Part shown: in pieces, positions 1 to 7,961 of the stretch
Layout of the letters: every line of letters begins with the position of its first letter
Position numbering within the stretch: the first letter of the stretch is position 1
Source of the DNA: JACJYE01 sp964432875
GTDB taxonomy: Bacteria; Bacteroidota; Bacteroidia; Chitinophagales; Saprospiraceae
Assembly (NCBI GenBank): GCA_964432875.1
Contig: CAYSPJ010000073.1
Location: 1-26,200, forward strand
Direction: 5' to 3'
DNA: 26,200 nt
Position numbers and translations under genes: made by a program
Notes under the pieces: generated by a model
Database searches by the model: none
Told to the model about the DNA's origin: nothing
The model's input: the letters and a program-made list of their open reading frames with translations, nothing else

Positions 1-167
1 GCCAACCCAAGATTTATGAATTCTGACTTGCTCTTTTTCCGCCTCGCTGCGTTGATCCCGCTTTTTGAATCAAAAAGCGGGACGCCGTAGCTTTGGCTAT
101 GCCTACGTTTTTCGCCTTGCGAGCCGAAAAAATAGCGGCGTCATATTTTCACAAATCCTGAGTTGGC
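1..167. repeat. MITE-like element with terminal inverted repeats
   Basis: The first 20 bases (1-20) and the reverse complement of 148-167 match at 17 of 20 positions, which gives terminal inverted repeats. Inside, 57-68 and 70-81 are perfect 12-base complementary arms, and a shorter stem pairs 86-90 with 103-107. The flanks of these stems (about 30-48 with 113-130) are also roughly complementary, so the whole stretch can fold into one long imperfect cruciform. No protein is encoded. This structure is typical of miniature inverted-repeat elements or dispersed intergenic repeats. The left boundary may lie outside the window, and no target-site duplication can be judged. Confidence 0.6.
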
Positions 168-219
168 AGACTATAACTCATAATTTTAATATCTTGGCCC
201 CGTGTAAACGAACGAACCG

Positions 220-2580
220 ATGGAAAGGATACTTTATGTGATTGCCTTGAGCCTGCTTACCTTGGGTGTAAAGGCTCAAGAATCCAAGCCTGCTTCTGCG
301 CTTGTGATCGATCAAATCATGCAGGGGGAGCGCTTTGTGGGCTTCTTGCCTGAAGACGTGCGTTGGAGCCAAGACAGCCGCGCGGTTTTCTTTAGCTGGA
401 ACCCCGGCCAGGATACCTTGCGGCAGTTGTATAAAGTGTTGACCCAAGGGGGGCAGCCACCGCAGCCCGTGGGGTTGGAAGAAGAGCTGGCCATGTCGCG
501 CCCTGGAGCTTACAGCCAGGATTTTTCCCGGATGGTTTACGAAAAATATGGCGACTTGTTTTTGTTGGATATCGCTAGCGGACAAGCCCGCCAAATCACC
601 AATACTATTGGCCGGGAGTACAACCCTGCCTTTGCACAGGCTGATACCAAGATCGTCTATGCTTACGATAGCAACCTGTATGCTTGGGATATAAACAGTG
701 GCACCATCGAACAGCTTACCGATTTGCGCAAGGGCAGCAAAAAGAAAGAAACAGCTCCCAACGCCCAGCAGCAGTGGCTGATTGAAGACCAGTTGGCGCT
801 ATTTGATGTGTTGAGATCTCGCAAAGCGGAGCAGGCGGCTCAAAACGCCAGACAAGAAGCCCGCAAGCCCAAGCGCCCTTTGGAGGTTTTCTATGGCAAC
901 AAACGCTTGTTCAATCTTCAAGCTAGCCCTGATTTGCGCTTCATCACTTTTACGATGCTGCCGGAAACAGAGAACAACAACACCCGCGTGCCCAATTACC
1001 TCACCGAATCGGGCTATACCGAAGAGCTATCTGCCCGCCCCAAGGTAGGCGGCGCGCAGGCTACCTATGAACTGGGCATCTACGACCGCCAGCGCGATAC
1101 CTTTTATCTGCTCGCTTTGGCAGGCCTGGAAGGCATCCGTGCCAAGCCCGCCTTCCTCGCGGATTATCACCGCGACACTCTGCCCTTTAAGCTAGAATAT
1201 GACAAGCCCAAGCCCGTCAGCATCGGCAGCCCATCCTTTTCGCCTGGCGGGCAGGCTGCCATCATCTTGCGCTCGCAGGACAATAAAGACCGTTGGGTCG
1301 CCAGCCTCGACCTGGCCCAAGGCACCCTGAAGCAACTGGACTGGCAGCACGACGAAGCCTGGATCGGCGGCCCTGGCATCAGCTTTAACAATATGGAGTG
1401 GATTGACGAGGAGCGCCTTTACTTCCAGTCAGAAGCCACTGGTTATTCCCATCTTTACGTGGCCAATATCAAGACTGGCCAGAAAAAGCAGCTCACTAGC
1501 GGAGATTTTGAGATACTCGCTGTGCAGCTCTCGCGCGACAAGCGCTGGTTCTATCTGAGCGCTAACGCGGAGGGGCCGCATGAGCAGCATTTCTATCGCC
1601 TGTCGGCTGCTGGCGGCAAACTGCAGCGCCTTACCAGCCTGCCCGGCCGGCATGAAGTCAGCTTGTCGCCTGATGAGCAGCTGCTGGCCGTGCGCTACTC
1701 TGCCAGCAACCAGCCCTGGGAGCTATACCTGATGGAAAACAAAGCCGGCGCGGAGATGCAGCGCCTGACCCGCTCCACTACGCCTGGTTTCGACGCTTAT
1801 GCCTGGCGCGAGCCGGAAATCATCCGTTTCGAGGCCCGCGACGGAGCCAAAGTGCCTGCCCGTCTTTACCGCCCGGCAAACCCGCAGCCTGGCGGACCGG
1901 CAGTCATCTTCGTACATGGGGCAGGTTACCTCCAGAACGTCCACCGCTGGTGGAGCAGCTACTATCGGGAGTATATGTTCCACAATTTCCTGGCCGATCA
2001 CGGCTACACCGTGCTCGATATTGATTTCCGCGCCAGCGCCGGCTATGGCCGTGATTGGCGCACCGCCATCTACCGCCACATGGGGGGTAAAGACCTGGAT
2101 GATCAGGTGGACGGCGCCCGCTTCCTGGTGGAAAACTATGGCATCAGCCCGGATAAAATCGGCATTTACGGCGGCTCCTACGGCGGTTTCATTACGCTAA
2201 TGGCCATGTTTACCCAGCCTGGCGTATTTAAAAGCGGCGCAGCGCTGCGCTCCGTGACGGATTGGGCACACTACAACCACGGCTATACTGCCAATATCCT
2301 GAACACTCCGGCCGAAGATAGCATTGCCTTTCGCCGCAGCTCGCCCATCTATTTCGCGGAAGGGCTGCAAGGGCAGTTGTTGATGCTGCACGGCATGGTG
2401 GACGTGAACGTTCAGTTTCAGGACGTGGTGCGCCTGTCGCAGCGCCTCATTGAGCTAGGCAAAGAGGGGTGGGAGCTGGCGGTTTTCCCTATGGAGGACC
2501 ATGGCTTCGTGGAAGCCAGCAGTTGGGCCGACGAGTATAAGCGCATTTTTAAATTATTCCAGCAAACTTTGCAGGAGTGA
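220..2580 (+). CDS. S9 family peptidase (dipeptidyl peptidase IV-like), secreted
   Basis: A 786-residue serine exopeptidase expected to release N-terminal dipeptides from peptides outside the cytoplasm. Residues 1-20 form a signal peptide (hydrophobic ALSLLTLG, then VKAQ). Roughly residues 40-530 look like the DPP IV N-terminal beta-propeller, with repeated blocks such as VRWSQDSRAVFF, QDFSRMVYE and VSLSPDEQLLAVR. From about residue 545 the alpha/beta-hydrolase domain follows (VIFVHGAG at 560). The catalytic triad is visible: Ser653 in GGSYGG, Asp728 in HGMVDVNV and His761 in MEDHGF. Length is normal for the family (about 700-800). The ATG at 220 directly precedes the signal peptide. The membrane-protein gene starts 56 bp after the stop and could be co-transcribed. 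The family is certain; the exact substrate preference (Xaa-Pro or other) is not. Confidence 0.93.
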   Translation: MERILYVIALSLLTLGVKAQESKPASALVIDQIMQGERFVGFLPEDVRWSQDSRAVFFSWNPGQDTLRQLYKVLTQGGQPPQPVGLEEELAMSRPGAYSQDFSRMVYEKYGDLFLLDIASGQARQITNTIGREYNPAFAQADTKIVYAYDSNLYAWDINSGTIEQLTDLRKGSKKKETAPNAQQQWLIEDQLALFDVLRSRKAEQAAQNARQEARKPKRPLEVFYGNKRLFNLQASPDLRFITFTMLPETENNNTRVPNYLTESGYTEELSARPKVGGAQATYELGIYDRQRDTFYLLALAGLEGIRAKPAFLADYHRDTLPFKLEYDKPKPVSIGSPSFSPGGQAAIILRSQDNKDRWVASLDLAQGTLKQLDWQHDEAWIGGPGISFNNMEWIDEERLYFQSEATGYSHLYVANIKTGQKKQLTSGDFEILAVQLSRDKRWFYLSANAEGPHEQHFYRLSAAGGKLQRLTSLPGRHEVSLSPDEQLLAVRYSASNQPWELYLMENKAGAEMQRLTRSTTPGFDAYAWREPEIIRFEARDGAKVPARLYRPANPQPGGPAVIFVHGAGYLQNVHRWWSSYYREYMFHNFLADHGYTVLDIDFRASAGYGRDWRTAIYRHMGGKDLDDQVDGARFLVENYGISPDKIGIYGGSYGGFITLMAMFTQPGVFKSGAALRSVTDWAHYNHGYTANILNTPAEDSIAFRRSSPIYFAEGLQGQLLMLHGMVDVNVQFQDVVRLSQRLIELGKEGWELAVFPMEDHGFVEASSWADEYKRIFKLFQQTLQE

Positions 2581-2636
2581 TGAATTTTGCGCTAAATTGA
2601 GCCGCACATTTGAATACCTAAACCAAATATATTGCC

Positions 2637-3530
2637 ATGGGAATGCTCCAAGTAGTTGTCGGTCTGGTCTTTGTACTTTTATTGCTCAGCCTTCTGGCCA
2701 CCACCATTATGGAATTGCTTGCTTCCTTGCTAATGCTGCGGGGGAAAAACCTGGAAAAGGCCCTGCGCAACATGCTGGCCTCTACCGGGCTGGATGTAAA
2801 AGCGCTGGAGGAGTTCAAAAACAACGCCCTGTACAAGCAGCTTTCCAGCAAGTATGGCAGCAAGCGCTATGCGCCCTCTTATATCAGCGATGAGGCCTTT
2901 CAGTCTATCCTCATGTCTATCATCCTCAAAGGCGAGGGCATTGACAAGCTGGAAGCGCGCATCGACGACCTACCGGATGAAGACCTGAAAAATGTGCTGA
3001 AGCAGTTTCTGCAGGAGTCCGACCACCAGCTCGACGTCTTCAAGGCTAAAATCAAAGGTTGGTACAGTGATGTGATGGACCGTGCCTCTGGCTGGTACAA
3101 GCGCTACACGCAGAAGATACTGGTGGGTGTAGGGCTGATGATCGCCATTGTATTCAACGCAGATACCCTGGCCATCTATGAGCGTTTGGAGTCCGACCCG
3201 GAAACTTTGCAAAAGGTGGTGGCCTTGGCAGAAGATTTTGCTGCAAAAGAAGACGCACTGCAATTGGATGAGGCGCGCGCGCCAGAATTCGAGCGTTCGC
3301 TGCATGATCTGCAAGACCTGATAGGTAACCAGATTGAGAGCATACGTTCTCCTTTGGGGCTGGGCTGGAAAAACATCGACATGGCAACGGTTACGGTTTA
3401 CGATGTCCTAACCAAGCTATTGGGCTGGCTGGTCACCGCGCTGGCGATTTCCCTGGGGGCACCCTTCTGGTTCGACCTGTTGAACAAGCTGGTAAACATG
3501 CGCAACTCAGGTAATAAGCCTAGGGAATAG
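2637..3530 (+). CDS. Membrane protein of an unnamed, widely distributed family
   Basis: A 297-residue protein of unknown function. A hydrophobic helix at residues 4-32 (VVVGLVFVLLLLSLLATTIMELL) is followed by a basic stretch, LMLRGKNLEKALRNML. The central part is soluble and charged, and contains APSYISDEAF (about residue 80) and VMDRASGWYKRYTQ (about 145). A second helix lies at about 160-178 (VGVGLMIAIVF). The last one, near the C-terminus (about 262-280), is followed by SLGAPFWFDLLNKLVNMRNSG. From memory, this combination (an N-terminal helix with a TxxMELxA pattern, PSYI, SGWYKR and GAPFWFDLLNK) recurs in uncharacterised proteins of many phyla. The ATG at 2637 is chosen; a second ATG lies two codons in. 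The protein is probably in the inner membrane with a large domain on one side. No catalytic motif is visible. Confidence 0.8.
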   Translation: MGMLQVVVGLVFVLLLLSLLATTIMELLASLLMLRGKNLEKALRNMLASTGLDVKALEEFKNNALYKQLSSKYGSKRYAPSYISDEAFQSILMSIILKGEGIDKLEARIDDLPDEDLKNVLKQFLQESDHQLDVFKAKIKGWYSDVMDRASGWYKRYTQKILVGVGLMIAIVFNADTLAIYERLESDPETLQKVVALAEDFAAKEDALQLDEARAPEFERSLHDLQDLIGNQIESIRSPLGLGWKNIDMATVTVYDVLTKLLGWLVTALAISLGAPFWFDLLNKLVNMRNSGNKPRE

Positions 3531-3679
3531 CAGGGGCTCTTGGCTCGCTGTCCATACAAATTGTCAAAGAACCTAATTTTTCAAGGCGGGCTAGCGTTAC
3601 ATTAGCGATGCGATAGGGCAGGGGAGGCAAGCATTTGCAAAACCCGCTTCTACTCATACCAAAAGATGGCCTAGATACT

Positions 3680-4438
3680 ATGAGGATTGTACAAATCACC
3701 GACCTTCACGTCGGGCACCAAGATGAAGATACCTACGGCGTTGATGTCAGGGCCAATTTTCTGCAAATCCTGGAGGCTGCCCGTAAGCGGCATCCTGCTT
3801 ATCTGGTTTTATCTGGCGATCTCTGCTACCGCGACGGCGATGCCGGGGTTTATCATTGGATCCGGCAGCACCTGGAGGATTTGGGCATACCCTATGAAAT
3901 TATGTCGGGCAACCACGACGACCCCGTGCTCATGGCTCAGGCTTTTGACCGGGAGCAACTGCTCAAAAATAGAGAGCTGTACTTCGTCAAAGAATTGGGG
4001 GGGCGACCAGTAATTTTTCTGGATACGACTTCAGGGGTAGTCTCCCTGCCGCAGCAGGAATGGCTGCGCCGTCAGTTGCAGGCCCTGGAAGAAGAAGCTA
4101 TCATTTTCATGCACCACCCGCCTATGGATGCCGGCGTGCCCTTTATGGATACGCGCTACGCTTTGCGCAATCAGGATGAGGTGCTGGCCATCCTTTCTGC
4201 CCATCCTTATGGAGTCAATGTGTTTTCCGGCCACTACCACGTGGAGAAGATTATCCGCCAGGGGAATGTGGTGGCGCACATCACACCTTCGTGTTTTTTC
4301 CAAATAGCCCAGCAGTCAGAAGAATTTCAGGTGGACCACTATCGCATCGCCTTCCGGGAAATTGACTGGGAAAATGGGGTGATCATGAATGCTGTGCACT
4401 ATCTGGAGGGGAATCGTCAGCGGCCAGTTCTTGAATGA
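3680..4438 (+). CDS. Calcineurin-like metallophosphoesterase (CpdA-like)
   Basis: A binuclear-metal phosphoesterase of the class III cyclic-nucleotide phosphodiesterase type, 252 residues from the ATG at 3680. All metal-binding motifs are present in order (numbering from 3680): D8-x-H10 in ITDLHVGH, D47 in SGDL, N78-H79 in GNHDD, H145-H146 in MHHPP and H185-x-H187 in GHYH. There is no signal peptide, so it is cytoplasmic. The frame stays open back to a TTG at 3635 that has a purine-rich GGGGAGG about 8 bases before it. However, family members normally begin right before the first beta strand (MRIVQITDLH), so the ATG at 3680 is preferred. The last 56 bp overlap the 3' end of the Rpn-like gene on the other strand. 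Substrate (cAMP, another nucleotide or another phosphoester) cannot be told from sequence. Confidence 0.88.
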   Translation: MRIVQITDLHVGHQDEDTYGVDVRANFLQILEAARKRHPAYLVLSGDLCYRDGDAGVYHWIRQHLEDLGIPYEIMSGNHDDPVLMAQAFDREQLLKNRELYFVKELGGRPVIFLDTTSGVVSLPQQEWLRRQLQALEEEAIIFMHHPPMDAGVPFMDTRYALRNQDEVLAILSAHPYGVNVFSGHYHVEKIIRQGNVVAHITPSCFFQIAQQSEEFQVDHYRIAFREIDWENGVIMNAVHYLEGNRQRPVLE

Positions 4439-5594
4439 GGCGCTTCACTTTTTCCCTAGTCATCTCTGTCAATTCGGCAATCTCTTCTATCGGCATACCC
4501 TTTTTCCAAGCGCGAAGAACGATTGATCGCTCCTTCATTTCCAACATCTTCAAGCTTGCTGCTTCGGCTTTTGCCGTAGCCTCCGCTTTGGCTCTTTCAG
4601 ATTCCGCTTTGGCTCTTTCAGATTCCGCTTTGGCTCTTTCAGATTCCGCTTTGGCTTTTTCAGATTCCGCTTTGGCTTTTTTGCGCTCTGCTTCCATTTC
4701 TTCGAGTATCTGCTTTTTTTCTTCGAGCATCTGCTTTTTTTCTTCGAGCATCTGCTTTTTTTCTTCGAGCATCTGCTCCTGGAGCTGCTGCTTCACCCGC
4801 TTGGTCACGGCCCGGGTGATTTTTTTTTCCATCTCGTGCAGAATAGTTTCGGTGACGCCCATAGCTTGACTTTTTTTGGTAAGTTGAGAAAATGTCTGGT
4901 CAAATTTATCATAAAGTTCGGGATTTTCAAAGCCGATGTAGTAATTGATGAAATCGGCCAGCACCCGGATATTGTCCTTAGGGACTTTCATGCCGAGCAA
5001 GCGCCGCAGCAGGCGCAGTTTGACCTCCAGGCGTTGCAGGTCTAGCCCCTTACCTTGCAAGCTCAGTTCCTCGCGGGCGGCTTGCAAGGCCAAGCCGAAT
5101 ATATTACCGTCGCGGTCCAGTTCTTCGACCTGGTAGTCTATCAAGGCAAACGTCGGGAAGCGGTATTCCAGTTCCGTGCCGAAGAAGGAATAGCTAAATT
5201 CGCGGTAGTGGTACTTGCGCCGCTTGTCGGTATAGAGCACGAGCACCGCTGGAGGGAGCCCGTAGTAATCGTAGATGCGATAGCTGACTTGATAAACGCG
5301 GCGCGCGAAATCCGCATCGGCGTAGCCCTGGGCTTCGAAGTAAAGGAGGAACCAGACTTCGCCCCCGCCCTCCTTGAGGTAGCCCTTGAAGAGCTTGTCG
5401 GCATGGCGCCGCTTCGATTCCGCCTCGGGCAGCAGCTTGTCTTTTTCCTGCTCCTGGGGCTCCAAGCCCCGGCTGAAGTCGATCTGGTGCGCATAGCTGG
5501 GGAAGAAATAGCTTACGAAGGGTTCAGCGCAGTCTTCGACGATGCTCTTCCACAGCAAGTCTTTGCTGATTTTCCGGTTAATGGAGTTGGCCAT
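4383..5594 (-). CDS. Rpn/YhgA-like PD-(D/E)XK nuclease family protein
   Basis: A 403-residue protein resembling the Rpn (recombination-promoting nuclease)/putative transposase YhgA family. Residues 1-220 carry the nuclease-like fold: HADKLFKGY supplies Asp66 and LLYFEAQGY supplies Glu87-x-Gln89, the usual D...ExQ variant of the PD-(D/E)XK site. The stretch RVYQVSYRIYDYYGLPPAVLVLYTD is characteristic of these proteins. Residues about 245-340 form a charged coiled coil of heptads (LEEKKQM, then AKAESER) encoded by two 21-bp tandem repeat blocks. The C-terminus (about 348-390; KGMPIEEIAELTEMTREKV) is a small helix-turn-helix-like tail, also common in this family. Rpn proteins of E. coli are known to cut DNA and stimulate RecA-independent recombination; activity here is inferred. 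It is a single gene with its own upstream region, and is probably one of several genomic paralogues. Confidence 0.82.
   Translation of the reverse strand: MANSINRKISKDLLWKSIVEDCAEPFVSYFFPSYAHQIDFSRGLEPQEQEKDKLLPEAESKRRHADKLFKGYLKEGGGEVWFLLYFEAQGYADADFARRVYQVSYRIYDYYGLPPAVLVLYTDKRRKYHYREFSYSFFGTELEYRFPTFALIDYQVEELDRDGNIFGLALQAAREELSLQGKGLDLQRLEVKLRLLRRLLGMKVPKDNIRVLADFINYYIGFENPELYDKFDQTFSQLTKKSQAMGVTETILHEMEKKITRAVTKRVKQQLQEQMLEEKKQMLEEKKQMLEEKKQILEEMEAERKKAKAESEKAKAESERAKAESERAKAESERAKAEATAKAEAASLKMLEMKERSIVLRAWKKGMPIEEIAELTEMTREKVKRLIQELAADDSPPDSAQHS
4585..4683 (-). repeat. 21-bp tandem repeat, about 4.7 copies, within the Rpn-like gene
   Basis: Units begin at 4585, 4606, 4627, 4648 and 4669 (the last partial) and are nearly identical; the fourth differs by one C-to-T change. 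Read on the minus strand each unit encodes seven residues, AKAESER or AKAESEK, so copy-number changes keep the reading frame and add or remove one coiled-coil heptad. Confidence 0.95.
4699..4782 (-). repeat. Second 21-bp tandem repeat, 4 copies, within the Rpn-like gene
   Basis: Units begin at 4699, 4720, 4741 and 4762. The first carries one substitution in the CGAGCATCTG core and the last diverges at its end. On the minus strand they encode repeated LEEKKQM heptads. The sequence is unrelated to the neighbouring 21-bp block, which indicates two independent expansions of the same coiled coil. Confidence 0.93.
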
Positions 5595-5859
5595 AGGCTG
5601 CGAGTTTTGAGGTGGTCAACAAAAAAGCTGTCAATGATATAGTCGCAGCAGTAGGACAAATTCCATAAACCTGAGGTGAAAAAATTGAAAGAATCTCCAA
5701 ATTTACAGGAGTGACGAGGTGCAAAAATGCACTTTCCCTCAACCTTCCTGCGCTAAAAAAGGTAGCCGATTTTTATTAATGACGCCGATTTTTCTTACCT
5801 TCGCTCACGAGCTTGATCGGACACGGCCAAGCGGATTTCTCTAACAAAATAAAACTGAA
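5595..5859. other. Divergent intergenic region between rpn-like and M49 genes
   Basis: This AT-rich 265-bp stretch separates two divergently transcribed genes and must hold both promoters. Visible items are a small GTGCA/TGCAC hairpin near 5719-5732 and a direct repeat, GCCGATTTTT, at 5765-5774 and 5784-5793. The second repeat copy sits just before a candidate -7 box for the M49 gene. No open reading frame is convincing. Confidence 0.6.
5796..5803 (+). promoter_or_regulatory. Candidate Bacteroidota -7 box for the M49 gene
   Basis: TACCTTCG differs at one position from the Bacteroidota -7 consensus TAnnTTTG and lies 56 bp before the ATG. No clean TTG is found at the expected upstream spacing, so this is a weak call. 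Confidence 0.35.
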
Positions 5860-7884
5860 ATGCTGAAACACTTATGGTTATCGCTGGGCTTTGCCGCCCT
5901 GCTGGCCTCCTCCTGCGGCCCAACCGGGCCGGGCGCTGATGAAAGCAGCGCGGCACTGGAGCAAGACACCTTCCAGTACCTTACCGAAAAATTTGCCGAC
6001 AAGAAGATCCTGCGCTATCAGACGCCGAGCTTTGAGCAGTTGAGCCTGCAGCAGAAGAAGCTGGTTTACTATCTGGTCCAAGCCGGCCTGAGCGGGCGCG
6101 ATATCATCTACGATCAGAACTACCGCCACAACCTGGCTATCCGCCGGGCGCTCGACCAGGTCGTCGGTAACTACGATGGGCCGCGCGATGTGCCAGAGTG
6201 GCAGGAATTGCTGCTCTACGCGAAGAACGTCTGGTTTTCCAATGGCATCCACCACCACTATTCCAACGACAAGTTTAGCCCGGGCTTTTCGCAGGCCTAC
6301 TTCGAAGGGCTGATGCAGTCCGTCGGGGCCAGCCTGAGCGCCGAAGCGCTGCGCGCCATCTTCGACCCCGCTTTCGATGCCCGTAAAATTGAGCAAAGCG
6401 CCGCCGACCTGGTCAAAAGCTCTGCCGTCAATTTTTACGCGCCGGATATCACTCAGGCGGAAGCCGAGGCTTTCTATGCCAAACGCAAAACAGAACTGGG
6501 CGACGACCGCCTCTCTTTGGGCATCAACTCTCGGCTGGTGCGCAACGAGAAAGGCCAATTGGAAGAAGCGGTTTGGAAAATTGACGGCTTATACGGTGAA
6601 GCCATTAAAGAGATTGTCGGCTGGCTGGAAAAAGCCGTCGGCGTAGCTGAAAACGAAGCACAGGCCAATGCTTTGAAGCTCCTCATCGAGTACTACCGCA
6701 CTGGCGACTTGAAGACTTGGGACGACTACAACGTCGCCTGGGTGCAAGCTACCGAGGGCGATATTGACTACATCAATTCCTTCATCGAGGTCTATAACGA
6801 CCCGCTGGGCATGAAGGGCTCTTACGAATCCATCGTCGAGATCACCGATTTCGACGCTTCGGCCCGCATGGCGAAGGTCTCACAAAACGCCCAATACTTC
6901 GAGGATAATTCGCCCATCATGGACCAGCATAAAAAGAAAGACGTCGTGGGCATCACTTACAAAGTGGTAGCCGTAGCGGGCGAGTCGGGCGATGCTTCGC
7001 CCACTACACCTATCGGGGTGAACCTGCCCAATGCTGATTGGATACGGGCGGAATACGGCTCCAAATCAGTGAGCCTGGGCAACATCATCGATGCCTACGA
7101 CAAGGCCGATGGGCCGGGCTTGCTGCAAGAATTTGCTCACGATGAGGAGGAGATCGCCCGTGCTAAAGAATACGGCGGCCTTTCAGGCAAGATGCACACT
7201 GCCCTGCACGAAGTCATCGGCCATGCTTCCGGCCAGTTGGAGCCGGGCGTGGACCCCGCTGCTGCGCTCAAAAATTACGCCTCGCCGCTGGAAGAAGCAC
7301 GTGCCGACCTGGTTTCCTTATACTACATCATGGACCCCAAGCTGGTGGAGCTTGGACTGATGCCTTCCCTCGAAGTGGGCAAAGCACAATATGATTCTTA
7401 CCTGCGCAACGGCCTGATGCTGCAACTGCGCCGCATCGAGCCGGGCAAGACTATCCAGCAGGCCCACATGCGCAATCGGGCTTCGGTATCGCATTGGGTG
7501 CTGGAGAAAGGCTTGGCCGACGGTTCGGTCGAAATGCCCGTGCGCGATGGTAAAACCTACATCAAAATCAAGGACTACGACAAGCTGCGCGGCCATTTTG
7601 GCGAGCTGCTCCGCGAAGTGCAGCGCATCAAATCGCAGGGCGATTTCGAGGCCTGCAAAAACCTCATCGAAGGGTACGGCGTACAAGTCAACCCGGAAAT
7701 CCATGCCGAAGTGCTGCGGCGTTCAGAAGCCCTGGGCATCCCGCCCTACGGTGGCTTCATCAACCCCCGCCTGCTGCCTGTTACGGATGCCAATGGGGAA
7801 ATCACTGATATCAAGATCGAGTACCCAGCCGATTTCACCCAGCAGATGCTGGAGTACGGGCGGAATTATTCGTATTTGAAATAA
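5860..7884 (+). CDS. M49 family metallopeptidase (dipeptidyl peptidase III-like) lipoprotein
   Basis: A 674-residue zinc exopeptidase. The N-terminus is a lipoprotein signal with lipobox LASSC (Cys19), so the protein should be anchored in the cell envelope. The signature is HEVIGH at residues 450-455 (zinc ligands His450 and His455, catalytic Glu451) plus EEARAD at 478-483 (third ligand Glu479). The M49 hallmark is HExxGH with an inserted residue relative to HExxH, paired with EECRA(E/D); here the Cys of that second motif is Ala. Length matches bacterial DPP III (about 670-710). Such Bacteroidota proteins are often misnamed dihydrofolate reductase in automatic annotation. It cleaves dipeptides from peptide N-termini in characterised relatives. 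It stands alone: the next downstream feature is an inverted repeat and a toxin-gene remnant. Confidence 0.9.
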   Translation: MLKHLWLSLGFAALLASSCGPTGPGADESSAALEQDTFQYLTEKFADKKILRYQTPSFEQLSLQQKKLVYYLVQAGLSGRDIIYDQNYRHNLAIRRALDQVVGNYDGPRDVPEWQELLLYAKNVWFSNGIHHHYSNDKFSPGFSQAYFEGLMQSVGASLSAEALRAIFDPAFDARKIEQSAADLVKSSAVNFYAPDITQAEAEAFYAKRKTELGDDRLSLGINSRLVRNEKGQLEEAVWKIDGLYGEAIKEIVGWLEKAVGVAENEAQANALKLLIEYYRTGDLKTWDDYNVAWVQATEGDIDYINSFIEVYNDPLGMKGSYESIVEITDFDASARMAKVSQNAQYFEDNSPIMDQHKKKDVVGITYKVVAVAGESGDASPTTPIGVNLPNADWIRAEYGSKSVSLGNIIDAYDKADGPGLLQEFAHDEEEIARAKEYGGLSGKMHTALHEVIGHASGQLEPGVDPAAALKNYASPLEEARADLVSLYYIMDPKLVELGLMPSLEVGKAQYDSYLRNGLMLQLRRIEPGKTIQQAHMRNRASVSHWVLEKGLADGSVEMPVRDGKTYIKIKDYDKLRGHFGELLREVQRIKSQGDFEACKNLIEGYGVQVNPEIHAEVLRRSEALGIPPYGGFINPRLLPVTDANGEITDIKIEYPADFTQQMLEYGRNYSYLK

Positions 7885-7896
7885 TGAACAAAGAGA

Positions 7897-7947
7897 GTGC
7901 CGGTCGATTTTGTAACTGAGCAGCTCAGGCGCAAAATTGACCGGCAC
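7897..7947. repeat. Long inverted repeat (hairpin) after the M49 gene
   Basis: Bases 7897-7912 and 7932-7947 are complementary over 16 positions, with a single G-T wobble. A nested CTGAG/CTCAG pair lies in the loop (around 7916-7928), so the RNA could form one long two-part hairpin. It begins 12 bp after the M49 stop codon and could stabilise or end that transcript. No T-run follows on the plus strand (an A-run does), so it is not a canonical intrinsic terminator. Confidence 0.75.
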
Positions 7948-7961
7948 AAAAAAAGGAAGGG

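Noticed and set aside
4585..4782. CRISPR array suggested by regularly spaced 21-bp repeats
   Set aside because: The repeats are directly adjacent with no unique spacers, and lie in frame inside a coding sequence.
4435..4869. Plus-strand frame coding for Ser/Ala/Leu repeats
   Set aside because: It is the antisense reading of the two 21-bp repeat blocks in the Rpn-like gene.
5878..6558. 226-codon frame opposite the M49 gene
   Set aside because: Antisense shadow; Val/Ala-rich product without recognisable domains.
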